Below, one piece after another: positions 10,673 to 21,490 of a stretch of 42,526 nt of DNA (position 1 is the stretch's first letter; each line of letters begins with the position of its first letter). Made by a program: the position numbers and the translations under genes. Under the pieces are notes generated by a model, which had not been told where the DNA came from, searched no databases, and saw only the letters and a list, made by a program, of their open reading frames with translations. Source of the stretch: Ceraceosorus guamensis (lineage: Eukaryota > Basidiomycota > Exobasidiomycetes > Ceraceosorales > Ceraceosoraceae); assembly GCF_003144195.1 (NCBI RefSeq), contig NW_020290096.1, positions 8,693 to 51,218 of the forward strand, given 5' to 3'.

Positions 10673-12659
10673 TCAATTACGCCAAATTTTGACTACACGA
10701 TCGCGACCGCCGCTGACAACCTTGTCCGCTGCAAAGTCCACGCAATACACCTCATCCTCGTGACCAGGCAGATCTACTCGAATCTGTGGGTCAAAAAGTG
10801 GCGAGAAAAGTCAGCACGCTGTGCAGCGCACTTGTACACAATCAACCCACCTTGAACGTCTTGAGGTCCCACAACTTTAGCGTGGAATCTTTGGAAGCGC
10901 TGACGAGAATCCTGCTGTCGGCGCTCCAAGCGATCCTGTACACGCTGGAAACGTGACCTCTAAGCGTGGCTACGAACTTGCCCGTCTTGCCATCCCACAC
11001 CTTGATCGAGTTGTCAAAGGAAGCAGAGGCGATCAGCCTTGCGTCTGGAGAAAAGGCTACGTGATTCACCGTCTTTTGATGGCCTGTGAAGCGGGACAAT
11101 GGTCGTTTGGGAGTAGCGCCGCCTTCAGCGCCCAAGGAGACGTCTCCGGAGATTTGAGGCGGCCAGAGAAACAGCGTGTGATCATCCGAGCCACTGATGG
11201 CGCGCTCAAACTTGTTGTTCGATGTCGATGCATCGTAGCGAGTCTGCGCAGAGGCTTGCGCTGCCAAGTCGAGCTCTGTGTATTGCCCTGCATCGGGTGC
11301 ACCAACGATATCAGCGGCACTCCTAGCTCGCTGCTCCTTCAGCCTCGTCTGTGCAGCCTGAACAGCGCTAGGTGAAGGTTTGGCGAAAGAGCCAGTGTGG
11401 TCAAAGGGACCAGTCCTGAGCGTGTGATCGGTGCTTAGTGCCAGCGTGTTGACCCAGTGCGCATGATCGTTGAGCGTCCTGATCAGCTGACCCGTCTGAT
11501 CGTTCCACACCTTGACCGTTCTATCGCTCGAGGCAGTATACAAGGCACCCTCACCGCCCCATCTGACCACATTGACGCTAGCACTGTGTCCTCCCAGCGC
11601 AAAGCAGAGTGTGCGATTCGACACGTTCCATACTCGCACAGTGCCATCCTTGGAGGAGGATGCGAGACGAGGTGAAGTGGTGTTGCGGTGAATCGGCTCC
11701 CAGGCCAACGAAGTGATCCATTTGGTGTGGCCCTTGAATGCTCGTCCCTTTGGACCAGATGCTCTGGCTAATCGCCTCTCCGCCACTGTGGGTCTGCCCT
11801 TCTGCTCCTCATCTTTCTCCTGCTGCTGCTGCTGCTGCTCCGCGCTCTCTGCCGCGACGCTCTCCTTGGATCTAGCAGCTGCCCCCCAAGCTCTGCGGCC
11901 CACCTTTCCATCGCTTGCATCCATGGCATCCCACACCCACACATCGCCGCTCATATCTCCTGTCGCCAACCTCCTCTCTCTGCCTTCCCACTCTGCGCAG
12001 AGCACCCACCCGCTGTGTCCAGTCAAGGCGTGCAGGGGAAGCTCCGAGTCAATGTCCCAGATGCGCGCACTCTTATCTCCCGCGCCTGTGCATAGCAGTT
12101 TGGAGGAAGGTGAAAAGGTGCTGCAGAGGATGGGCGAAGAGTGACCAGAGAGGGTGCTGCTGCATCGAGTGACGGGTCTGACGCGAAAGACTGCCTGAGG
12201 TTGAAAAATGACTTGCAAGACGTCCTCTGTGCTCAATCCCAGTTTTTGAGATTGCCAGCTGGACAGCACATCCTCTACGATCGACTTGTGTATTTGTATG
12301 CGCTGATTGCTCGTGACCTTGCCGCCATCATCCCCGACCTGCGCCGCGACATCCGGCAGATTGACGTGGAAAGCATACGGTACGTCCTCCTCCTCCTCTT
12401 CCTCTTCCCCCGCCTTCTTACCAAACTCTCTCCTCAGTCTGTTGACCACCAATTCCAGCTGCTTTGCGGTTGTATCAGCTGGCAATAGGATATGATTGCC
12501 CAAATCCTCTCCATCTTGCCCCGATCTGAATTGAATGACGATCGACTTGGACGAAGGGCCGTGCTTGCCCGATGCTGCCAGCGCTTGGGATTCGCGCGCA
12601 GAGGCTTCGTCTGCCAGCCGTTGGCGCTTAGCTGTGCGTGCTGGTATCAGCGTGGCCAT
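10673..12659 (-). CDS. RSA4: Notchless/Rsa4 WD-repeat 60S ribosome assembly factor
   Basis: Nucleolar/nuclear factor bound to pre-60S particles and remodelled by the AAA-ATPase Rea1/Midasin (family knowledge). Exon 1 is 12659-10851 and exon 2 is 10783-10673, separated by a 67-nt intron with a GTGGGT donor, giving 639 aa. Without the second exon the protein would end at TFKVG, inside the last propeller blade; exon 2 supplies RVDLPGHEDEVYCVDF and ends GRDRVVKIWRN, completing it. The N-terminal NLE domain (IVIQFRSGQDGEDLG, NHILLPADTTAKQLELVVN) is at about residues 38-115. The WD40 propeller (GHSSPILCSTFSPSSKLL, TGHSGWVLCAEWE and others) starts near residue 170. A charged Gln-rich insert (EQQQQQQEKDEEQKG) lies between blades and reflects a trinucleotide run at 11819-11840. 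A second insert before ISGSDDHTLFLW is usual in the family. Met12659 leads directly into the NLE domain. Confidence 0.95.
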
Positions 12660-13630
12660 GCTGCGCTGCTTTGGGATGGGATAGAGTAGCAGAGGCCAGC
12701 ACTGTGAAGCGAGGGTGGGTTTAGTGGGAGGTGGTCAAGGGGCGTATATGCGTGCAATTTTGAATGTATGCGGGTGCATACACAAACCCATGTAAATCAC
12801 GATTCGCGAGTTTGACAAAAAAAGTTCGGCTGGAGCGGCAAGAGTCACGTGATCCCTGGGATGCCCCTTGTGGAGATATGCGGGATTCAAGATTGAAAGT
12901 AGAATTAAAGCGCCCACCTCAAAACACGCGAACACAAAAGGAAAGCATTGCATTTCGTCGGTTCCGATGTTTGACTTGAGATCATGTGGCAGAGATGAAT
13001 TCTGAACGCCAACCAAGAATCACAATGTGGAAGTCAGGCGCACACACATATATATATATAATCGTGAATCTAATATACGTGCCCCGCGGCAGCTAGGCGT
13101 GCGCGCGCCGCGGCTGTCAGGGATTCGAGTCGAGTCTTGAGTTAGTCGCGCGCGATGAGCGCTGCAGGGCACGGAATGCCGAGGCTGAGCTTGGCTATAT
13201 AGCTGCTAATACTATTGATCACTCACCGCAGACTAGCTGTGTGACTGAAGGGTGAGCCCGCGCGTGGCGTGGATGCTTGCGCGCTGTGCCCAAGTCAGGT
13301 CAAGACTTTGATGAATGTGTTTGCTTGCTGCTGCTGCTTGATCCCTTGAATTCATCCTCCTTACTACCGCATCCCTGTCGAACACCGCTTGCGGCCATTG
13401 CTTCGCTCGCGCCATCCCATCCCAGCTAATCGGACTGCGCAAGCCGACTGCTGGCACACTTGACACGCCCCTCGCACCTCGCACCTCGCACCACGTACGT
13501 CCCTACGACTTGAACCCGTCTCAGCGGCGCGCACACGTCCATCCCTGGCCCTCGACGGCTTGAGCTTCACAGCGACCTGAACAGCTAAGCATAACCTGCG
13601 ACCTCTCGCACACGCGACACGCGAGTCAAG
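12660..13630. other. Divergent intergenic region between RSA4 and the GPI-type protein gene
   Basis: No gene seen. Features: CACGTG near 12846 (in AGTCACGTGATCC), an AT run (ATATATATATATA) near 13048-13061, and TATATAGCTGC near 13195. Either AT-rich element could belong to the promoter of the gene at 13631, but the leader would be more than 400 nt. Confidence 0.55.
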
Positions 13631-14305
13631 ATGCGCGTCGTTGATCGCACGCAAGCACTAGCCTTGATCTGTTCCTTCCTCGTCGCAGTGGTCATCGTGC
13701 AAGCGCAAAGCACCAATCAGCCACAGTCCAATTCCAGTCAGGCTCCCAGCTCGGGTAGCAGCAGCAACGCGCGTGAGTGATCGAGTAGAATGTCAGCATG
13801 GAACGGGTCGACTGTATGTGTGGCGCGGGAACAGGCGACGCTCATTGTGCGCAAGAGTGGAAGTTGTGAGAGACGCGAGCTCGCTCAGAACAAAGGGCGG
13901 CCTCACAGAGGCTTCACCACTAAGGATCCCTGTACCCAGCAGCGCGAACTCAACAGCTTCAGCTGACATCGAACGCTACTCCTCTTGCACTCGTGACTCG
14001 CAGCACAACCCACGGGCAATAACACGACGCCAGCCAACGGCAACGGTACCACATCGGGCAATTCTACAAACACCAACGCTACTCAAACCACTACCACCCA
14101 AGCCAACTTTCCCACCGCTCCAGTCTTTACCACTGGTGCGCTGGCCGGAACCCAAGCGGCGCCCGCACCTGCTGGCACTGCTGGCACGGGCAGTAATGCG
14201 GTGGGACCCAACGATGGTTATATCGCTGCGGCGAATAGGCTGTATGCTGCTGCTGGCATCTCTACCGTCGCTCTGCTCGGAGCAGGCACTTGGCTCATTC
14301 TCTGA
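13631..14305 (+). CDS. Small secreted Thr/Asn-rich protein, probable GPI-anchored cell-wall protein
   Basis: Not assigned to a named family. Exons 13631-13772 and 14004-14305 are joined over a 231-nt GT-AG intron (donor GTGAGT, acceptor GACTCGCAG), giving 147 aa. The N-terminus is a clear signal peptide (hydrophobic ALALICSFLVAVVIV, likely cleaved after VQA). The middle is Ser/Thr/Asn/Gln-rich with about seven N-x-S/T sequons (for example NNTT, NGTT, NSTN, NATQ). It ends in a small-residue segment (GTGSNAVGPND) followed by a hydrophobic tail with no charged end (AAAGISTVALLGAGTWLIL), the layout of a GPI-attachment signal. The composition suits a glycosylated wall or surface protein. The intron is long for this window and could hide another exon. 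A 112-aa frame on the opposite strand (14314-13976) is a shadow of exon 2. Confidence 0.72.
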
Positions 14306-15184
14306 GGGAATCACTGCCCTCTAGCACTGCACCTACCAGGTGTCGACCATGCTGCCGATGCCCGTGCACTAGCAACTCTCACTCTGCTTGCGGTACGCGC
14401 TATGCTGCTAGGGGGCCATTTTGAACACCTGGCGATGCGCCTCAACGACGGCCAATTCGACTGTCCAAGAAGCGAGCCAAGCTCCAAGAGATTTGTCTCT
14501 ACTCCATGAGGCTCATCTTCCACATCTGCATCTACTACGGACAATCGCTCAATCGGGACCTTCTCGCATTTCTGCTCTCACCCCAAACTCATACCGCTCA
14601 CACTTGCTCACGAACGCAGCCGCGCTCCGCACCCCGCTCTCCACAGCCTCACAGCCTCCACTCTCCCCGTCTCTTCCGTGCGCGCGCAACTCACCCCTCA
14701 TCCCAGAATTCGAGCACGCAAAATCGCATCTCTGCTAAGAGACGTACGTCACATCCAACATGTAGTCTAAGCTTCTCCTCTCATATCTCGTCGACGCGCA
14801 CTCTTGGTCTCCTGTCTACATATCTATTACTTCACGTTCGCACGCCGATGCTCTCATCTAGGGGCGTGTGTGAGCGGATCGGGTGTGGGTGTGGGGGCCA
14901 GGATGGCCTGCATAGCTTTGTGGTTCGCAGTACGTAAGAGGTAGATCGAGGGCGAGGGGCTGTGGAGTTGAGGGTAGGTAGCAGCGACGCACTTTACCGC
15001 CTCGCTGCCACGACGTTGCAGACCACACGCACTTTTCTCGGAAACTCGTAAAGCCAAAGTCAATCGCAGCGCAGCGCAGCCCAGCGCGATGCCGTTGTCT
15101 CGCAAACACACGACTTTTACGCCGAAGTCGAAAGAGGGCTATAATTGCAAGCTGTCATGTTTGCCGAGTCAGAGTGTCGAGTGC

Positions 15185-15210
15185 GACGAGACGAGACGAG
15201 ACGAGACGAG
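15185..15210. repeat. GACGA pentamer microsatellite
   Basis: About five tandem GACGA units, in gene-free DNA. Confidence 0.8.
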
Positions 15211-15870
15211 AGGAGGCTGCACGCACGCATGGATGGATGGAGGTGGTGTGCGGTGTGCTTGGAGGCCAAAAGAATGAACACCAGCCAGGACCCCTTGTCG
15301 AATGCGATCGCGGATCTATTTCCAGCCCTCCCTCGGCTTCACGAGGAGCTGTTGCCGTGTGTGGGAGCATGCATGACTTGCGTGGAGTTCGAAGAGACGC
15401 AGCAGCAGCAGCAGCAGCATCAGCAGCAGCAAGCTCTTTGTGTGTACCGGTACCTACACGGTTGACGAGTTCAAGCATTTGCACCTCGTCGATAAAAGTG
15501 ATTGATTGAGTTTTCAAGCTTCACTTTTTGTCATTCAAAATTTTCCAAGGACTCGCATGCATCTATCTCTCTCCCTCTCTCTCTGGGGTAGGCATTCACA
15601 ATTCGAAACTTTCATAGTTCGTGATAGCTGTTGGCGAAGCGAAAGCGCGACTTTGAAGCTGTCAGCTTTCTTGGAACATGATTCACTGATTGGGCGGGCA
15701 GTAAAAGTCAACGAATCTAATTGATACCCAAGATCATCTTCGCAGACCCAAATTGGTATGCTTCTTCTCGTATGCTGAAACTTGCAGCGGCTCACAAAGG
15801 GCGAGGGCGTGGCAGGAGAGGCATGGGGGGGGGGGGGCGCTGCTGGGCGCTGATTCGCGCTGCATGATCG

Positions 15871-15896
15871 CCTGCCTGCCTGCCTGCCTGCCTGCC
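15871..15896. repeat. CCTG tetranucleotide microsatellite
   Basis: Six and a half tandem CCTG units in gene-free DNA, the same tetramer class as the arrays at 17022 and 19133. Confidence 0.85.
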
Positions 15897-17021
15897 CGCT
15901 CATGTCGATCATGCAGCAGCTTGCTGCATGGAGCAGACGCCATCGCGTAGCTCAGAGCTTATGTACTCAAAAGACCGCTGGTGGGGCCGCATATTATGCT
16001 TTGCGGGCATCAGTAGGCCCGGGGGGGGGGGCAAGAAACGATGCAACTAAGAGCACGCTCATCGCGATCACGATCGACTCGTGACTTGCGCTTGTTGTAA
16101 TGCAGGAAGAAGCGCGGGGTCTGAGGCGAATAACCCCATGAAATGCGACGCGGTGTATCAAGTCCACGCACGCATCATCGTCAGGTGCATGAGGACTCAC
16201 GACTTTGACTTGGATTGAACGGGGTTTGTGATTCGTGATTGCAATCAATCAAGAATATATATGCTAAGCTACTCGCTGATGTTGCGCGGGGGCTACAAGG
16301 AGCGGCGCGGGTTGGGACGTGCGCTGGCTGGCTGCTGCTGCTGCTTGGTTCGCGCGCCTTGCTACCGTATAAGCATGCAACCGGATCCCTTTCTGGTCGC
16401 ACTCGCACTCAAGACTCACAACTGCTAAATCTCATATACTGTAGCTGCTGACATGCAGTACGGTAGTCGTGAGATGTAGAAGTAGTCGTAGAAGTAGTCA
16501 TAAGAGTCGCAAGCCGGGGGTTTGCTGCATGTCGCTGCTATGGTGCTTCGATCGCGCCAGCTGGCTTGAATGCTGCACGCTACCGCGAGCCCTGACGATG
16601 ATCACGAATGCACCCTACACTCTTCTGTCAGTCGTGAGTTCTGTCGCCTAGCTCCTGCAAGGCTGAGGCAAGGCTTGACAGGCGCCCTCCCGCTCGCTGC
16701 ATGGCGTGCTGCACTGCACTGCACGTCTTATCCACGATTGCATTCACGTTACCCTCCTCGCCCCCGCCTCCGCCTCGAGTTCTTCTTTTCGAGCTTTGCT
16801 GGCCGCACTTGCCGAATGCAACTCTTGACTCGCGCGCGCCGGCCCTTTGACTGACTGCCCTGGCCTGTCCCATGAGTCTTTGTAGTCGCGCGGCACCGCG
16901 CGGCACTCCGACTGCGCTCACAGTCAAGAGTCACGAGTGCATGGTCATTGCGTTGCACTCACGACTCGACTGTGCGTGCAGTCAGAGTGCGTTTCTCTCG
17001 CTGGCTCGCTGGCTCGCCGCT

Positions 17022-17086
17022 TGCCTGCCTGCCTGCCTGCCTGCCTGCCTGCCCGCCTGCCCGCCTGCCCGCCTGCCCGCCTGCCT
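17022..17086. repeat. TGCC/CCCG-interrupted tetranucleotide array
   Basis: About 16 tandem TGCC-type units. The right half has regular T-to-C variants (CCCGCCTG alternation), which suggests an older, diverging array. Confidence 0.85.
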
Positions 17087-17389
17087 ACCTTTTTGGCTCT
17101 TGCTCCTAGCGTATTTGTGATCCTGCATGCATGTCTACCGCAGTGGAAGACCGCTCGCGGTACGCCGTGCCATGCACAAGCGAAGCACCGCACCGCACAG
17201 CACCGCACCGCACAGCATCGCACAGCACAGCACCGTGCGCGCATTTCACGTTGCCCCCGGGAATCATGAATGAATGACAAGGGCGGGTCAGGGACGGGTC
17301 GAGTGTGAGCCAGCTAGCCAGCCATACAACTCAGTGTGAGTCAAGTGAAGGCGCGCGCGCGCCAACGGGGTCGGTCCCCTCCCGCAAAT

Positions 17390-17392
<3 letters not shown>

Positions 17393-17453
<61 letters not shown>
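17393..17453. repeat. CA dinucleotide microsatellite
   Basis: About 30 uninterrupted CA units. Being perfect and long, it is probably length-variable between strains. Confidence 0.9.
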
Positions 17454-17456
<3 letters not shown>

Positions 17457-19132
17457 CGTCTCGGCACTTCGAGGGAACTTCAGGACCAAGACTTTGTCGA
17501 CTTAGCCAGCCGTTTTGGGCTCATCACACTTGACGCTTCATCGAACACACACGTCGAACCATCGATTTGCCGCGCACCTCGCAACTCACGACTGCACCTC
17601 GCACTGTCGACTGCGACCTTGTATTCTGCACCCTCGTCTCCTCTCCTCTCCTCTCCTCTCGTGTTCGCACCCTCCTTTTTGCGTGGGCACGCCGCACGAT
17701 CGTCTACAACTTTCCAACGACGTCTTTGTTCTCGACGAGTCCTCGCTCCTTGCACTTTCTCCCAGAGCATCGAGTCGGGGTAAGGCAAGCTGGCAACTTT
17801 ACAGGAAGACAACGAGGCAAGTTCGACAAAGCTGGGGAAAAGGCAAGAAAGAAAGGGGGGGGCATTCATAACAAAAAGGGGGTGCAAGCTAGGGTTCACG
17901 AAGTTTCCCCCACAAGTGCGCTCGCGGGCGCATCGATCCGACGAGATTTCGAGCGCTGTCAACACGTAGCGCGGTCTACCGGAGGAATCAGCAACAGTCA
18001 GCAGAGCCCCCCATAAACATCGATCGAATCGGATAGGCATCGGGGGAGATCATCAGCGCCCCCCCTCGCACATTCGAAACTTGGCGGAACGGAGATCACG
18101 CGGCGGCTCACGCGACGGCGCGCCGGGTGTTGGGGGGGGGAGAAATAATTCGCAATCACGAATCGGGATTCCCAGCTCCCGATAGATTACTTGGGACTTG
18201 GTGGGGAGATTCTTGGCTCGCGACCTATTCGTAATCAGCGAGCACCTCCCCATTGCGAGCCTCTTCTGGTTGCTCATCATGTGTGAGTACGTCATTTCCC
18301 AAGCGATACATTCCGGCATGCGCGCGGTGGTGCAAAACGTAGTCAAGTTGGGGGGGCATGCATGAGCTAGGATCAGCATTCGAAAGGGAGAGAAGTGGGG
18401 TCGGTAGGCGCGGCATTCGGGCTTTCGCGAATAGCAGCCTTGGACACGGCGTGAGGGCGGGCGGGGGACGTTTTGCTGCCTTTTTCGAAACGTCTGCATG
18501 GGGAGCAGAGCAGGGCAGGGCAGAGGTGTGCGCTGCATTTCTTTGCGCAAAACGCGATGCCCCATAGCAGTCAAGAGTCACGTAGAGAAGTCAGAAAGAG
18601 TGGAACAGAGCGGTGCGCATGCATAATGCGCAACGGGGCCCATGCGAGCAAATGTGAATTCGGAATTGCAATCACAATCGTGAATCCGAATCAAAAGGCC
18701 GGGCGGGCTATAGCTGTAGCTGTAGCTGATGCTCGATCGGTGCATGCCGCCATGTGCAAGGCGTAGCTAGCTGGCGCGGACGCAGCCAATTCTTGCTCAT
18801 CGGAGCCCAAATAAGACGGATCGAGCCGGATTTGGAATTTTAGCTCGGTATATGAATGGCTACGATGCTTGCCGAATTGCTGCTGTTCAATGAATTGAGC
18901 AGCTGTAGCTAGGCAAGACGGACACGCAGCTATGGGCTCCGAGGAGCTCGATCGCAATCTAGCACGGACTTGGGCGGACAAGGAGAGCGCGCTTGCCTCG
19001 TGGAGGAGGAGGAGCTGCTGTGCTGGGCGGACGGCCGTATGGCGCACGTGCTGCTGTTTGGGAGCGTTATTGCTTCATGCATGGGCATCACGAATGCGCA
19101 CGACGCACGCGAAATCGATTGGCGGAAAGCAA

Positions 19133-19133
19133 G

Positions 19134-19181
<48 letters not shown>

Positions 19182-19183
19182 CA
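19133..19183. repeat. GCAG/GGCA tetranucleotide array, inverted relative to the arrays at 15871 and 17022
   Basis: About 12-13 perfect GCAG units. It is the reverse complement of the CCTG/TGCC class seen 2 and 3 kb to the left, so the arrays stand in opposite orientation. Confidence 0.88.
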
Positions 19184-19928
19184 TTCCATCGGTGGCTGCG
19201 CTTTTTGCTCCATGGGTTCATGATCGCGACTTCTATAGCTGCATGGTGCTGCCGTCGCATCGGATTGCGCGCAGACGTTCAGAGGCATGCAGACCAGCGT
19301 TTTTTGTTCGGGAGCCGTTTGCATGCAGTGCTATAGCAGGGAGAGGTGCGGCCGGGCATGTATGGAGCCGAAGCAAGACGACGTTCGAGACTTGACGAAC
19401 ATCGCGAGCGCTGCATGGGGAGGATGAGACGTTATGGCGCTGTATACAGCCGCAGCGCAGTCACAGTCGAGAATTCGATTCCCATCGTGCATGCACGCAG
19501 CGATGGCGAGTAGCGAGCGCGTCGCGCGGCGATCGTCACTATACATGGTGTCAGACTCGTGACTCACGCGACTGTGACTGTCCTGCTCTACTGGGCTTCG
19601 TGGTCGCTGAGTCAGGGCTATGATTGGGCAATGAAATTAATGCCCAGCTAGCGCAAATGCTCTAATTTGCATGCGAGACAGTCTTGCATGCCCTTTGGAG
19701 GTCTGCGCTCGCGGCGCATTGGTGCATATAGCCCTTCGCAAGAGCCGCTGCATGCTTGCTCAGCGCACAACCTTGCAAGATCGAGTCCTGATGACCGACG
19801 TTTGATTGGTCTCATCGCAAATATTGGACCAAGTGCCGCGATTCTGCGCGGGGTGTTGCACCCATCGTTCGCTACTGGTCAGAAATGGGCGCTGCGCTGC
19901 TCTGTTCTGTTCCCTCCCAGCCCATGTT

Positions 19929-19951
19929 TACATGTACATTATGTACATGTA
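19929..19951. repeat. Perfect 23-bp inverted repeat
   Basis: Two 10-bp arms TACATGTACA / TGTACATGTA with a 3-base TTA spacer. It lies about 770 nt upstream of the chosen start of the histone-fold-like gene and could be an operator-like site or a cruciform; no binding protein is known from the sequence. Confidence 0.85.
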
Positions 19952-20453
19952 GCTGCGTGCCATGGAGCAGGAAAAGGACCGGAGCAGCGTTGTTCCCACG
20001 CCGCACACTGAGGACTGCGTGGAACACTGCGAGTGTCATGCCTTTGCATTGCTCGTGCAGCAGCATGGCTGCTCTCTGTTGCTCGATCGCTGTCGACGCC
20101 GACTTCATGATGTTTGCAGCAGCAGCAGCAGCAGCTACATATAGGCTCGAAAGAGGGGAGGGCAATGATGGGCGAGGCAAACGCGTGGGTGCTGCCTGTG
20201 CCTCCCTCCCCTCCCCTCCCCTCCCTCTCGCATGCATTGCTTTTGCTTGCCCGAATCGATCGCGTATCGCGTGCTCTGCTTTTGCCCGCACCAACTTGCG
20301 TCCCCATTCGCCGCCCAACCACTTTTGCGATTGCGCTGAAGCAAACATGCGCCTTCGCTCTACCTGGGTCTGGTGCTGCTGGCAAAGAGTTGCACTGACG
20401 CTGACTTGCACTCCCAACCCTTCTCTCTACTCTCTCTCTACCCCCTCCCCAAC

Positions 20454-20454
<1 letters not shown>

Positions 20455-20516
<62 letters not shown>
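20455..20516. repeat. GCT trinucleotide microsatellite
   Basis: About 20 tandem GCT units 185 nt before the chosen start at 20701. The frame is open through it and would encode polyalanine if translation began further upstream (at 19885); it is treated here as leader sequence. Confidence 0.85.
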
Positions 20517-20700
20517 GTGCGACACGTCTTCTGATGCGCTTTGCCATCGCGCGCTCGCTCCAACACAACCATCACCACTTTGCTCTCGCTCTCGCTCTTG
20601 CTTTTGCTCCTCCCATCGATGTGCAACCATCGACTCTTGCTCCCAAATTCACACTCGCCGCCGTCGCACTCGCGCATCTTCCTCTCCGCCCAACATCGTC

Positions 20701-20920
20701 ATGTCTTGTGATATGCGCGACGGACCTGGCTTGACCTGGCCTGCTCCTCCCGATTCCTCTTCGCCACGCCCTAACCTCGACGCCGACGCTCCTGCACACG
20801 ATGATGCTGCGGCAACGTCGATGTCCAACTCGCGCCACGCTCACCACCAACATCGACGTCCCGATTCGCGCGCCCCGGCTTCCATCTCACTCAAACGCAA
20901 ATTCATCAACTCGATGATGA

Positions 20921-20954
<34 letters not shown>

Positions 20955-21457
20955 TCATGGTCGACCTGCTTCCACTGGCACCGACACGTTGCAATCCGCC
21001 ATCTCCTCCTTTCCTCATCCGCCACCGCCTCCACCAACGCCACCCAACTCCGGCCCAATGGGAAAAACACCGGCACTGCAAACTGATTGCCATGTCCGCA
21101 TGTCCGCTGCCCATCCCTACCCCGGACTCGCTGATTTGGCTGACGCGACGGACAATGTCGCTGCCGCTGCTGCTGCTGCATCTCACGCGCAATCCACGTC
21201 TCACGCACTCAATGCGCCGCCATCTTCACCCTCGCCCGGCACGCGCTCTCGCATGCCCGTCCGCGCCTCATCCCTTTCTCACAACTCGCCTTGGCCGCCG
21301 CCACCTTCATCTTGCCATCGTGCACCTCTCACCACGTCGGCGGCTCCGACGCCTACCCCGACATCATCCGGCACTCCGACGCATTCGCATTGCTGGGACT
21401 CGACATCCCTCTCTTCTCCCGTCTCCCACTCTGCCCCCATCTCTGTCATTTCCCTCT

Positions 21458-21490
<33 letters not shown>

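Larger units (their letters stand above)
14306..20700. other. Gene-poor, repeat-rich 6.4-kb region
   Basis: No convincing gene found on either strand; the open frames are short and repeat-derived. It contains CCTG/CAGG tetranucleotide arrays (15871, 17022, 19133), a long CA run (17393), GACGA and CTCCT pentamer runs (15185, about 17637), a CACCGCACAG decamer patch (about 17179-17237), G runs of 10-13 (15825, 16021, about 18132), a 23-bp perfect inverted repeat (19929), a GCT run (20455), and many TCACGA / AGTCAC / CGTGAATC motifs. The right end (about 19.9-20.7 kb) is pyrimidine-rich and probably the promoter and leader of the next gene. Confidence 0.6.

Noticed and set aside
13773-14324. 183-codon plus frame at the GPI-type gene
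   Set aside because: It spans the intron of the called gene in another frame. The called frame has a signal peptide, sequons and GPI tail; this one has no features.
19885-20700. Start of the histone-fold-like protein at 19885
   Set aside because: The extra 272 residues are repeat-derived and compositionally like promoter or leader DNA. Met20701 was preferred, though the upstream start is not excluded.
14306-20700. Transposon, LTR element or CRISPR-like array
   Set aside because: No terminal repeats, target duplications, transposase- or polymerase-like sequence, or regularly spaced repeats with unique spacers were found by eye; the repeats are plain microsatellites.
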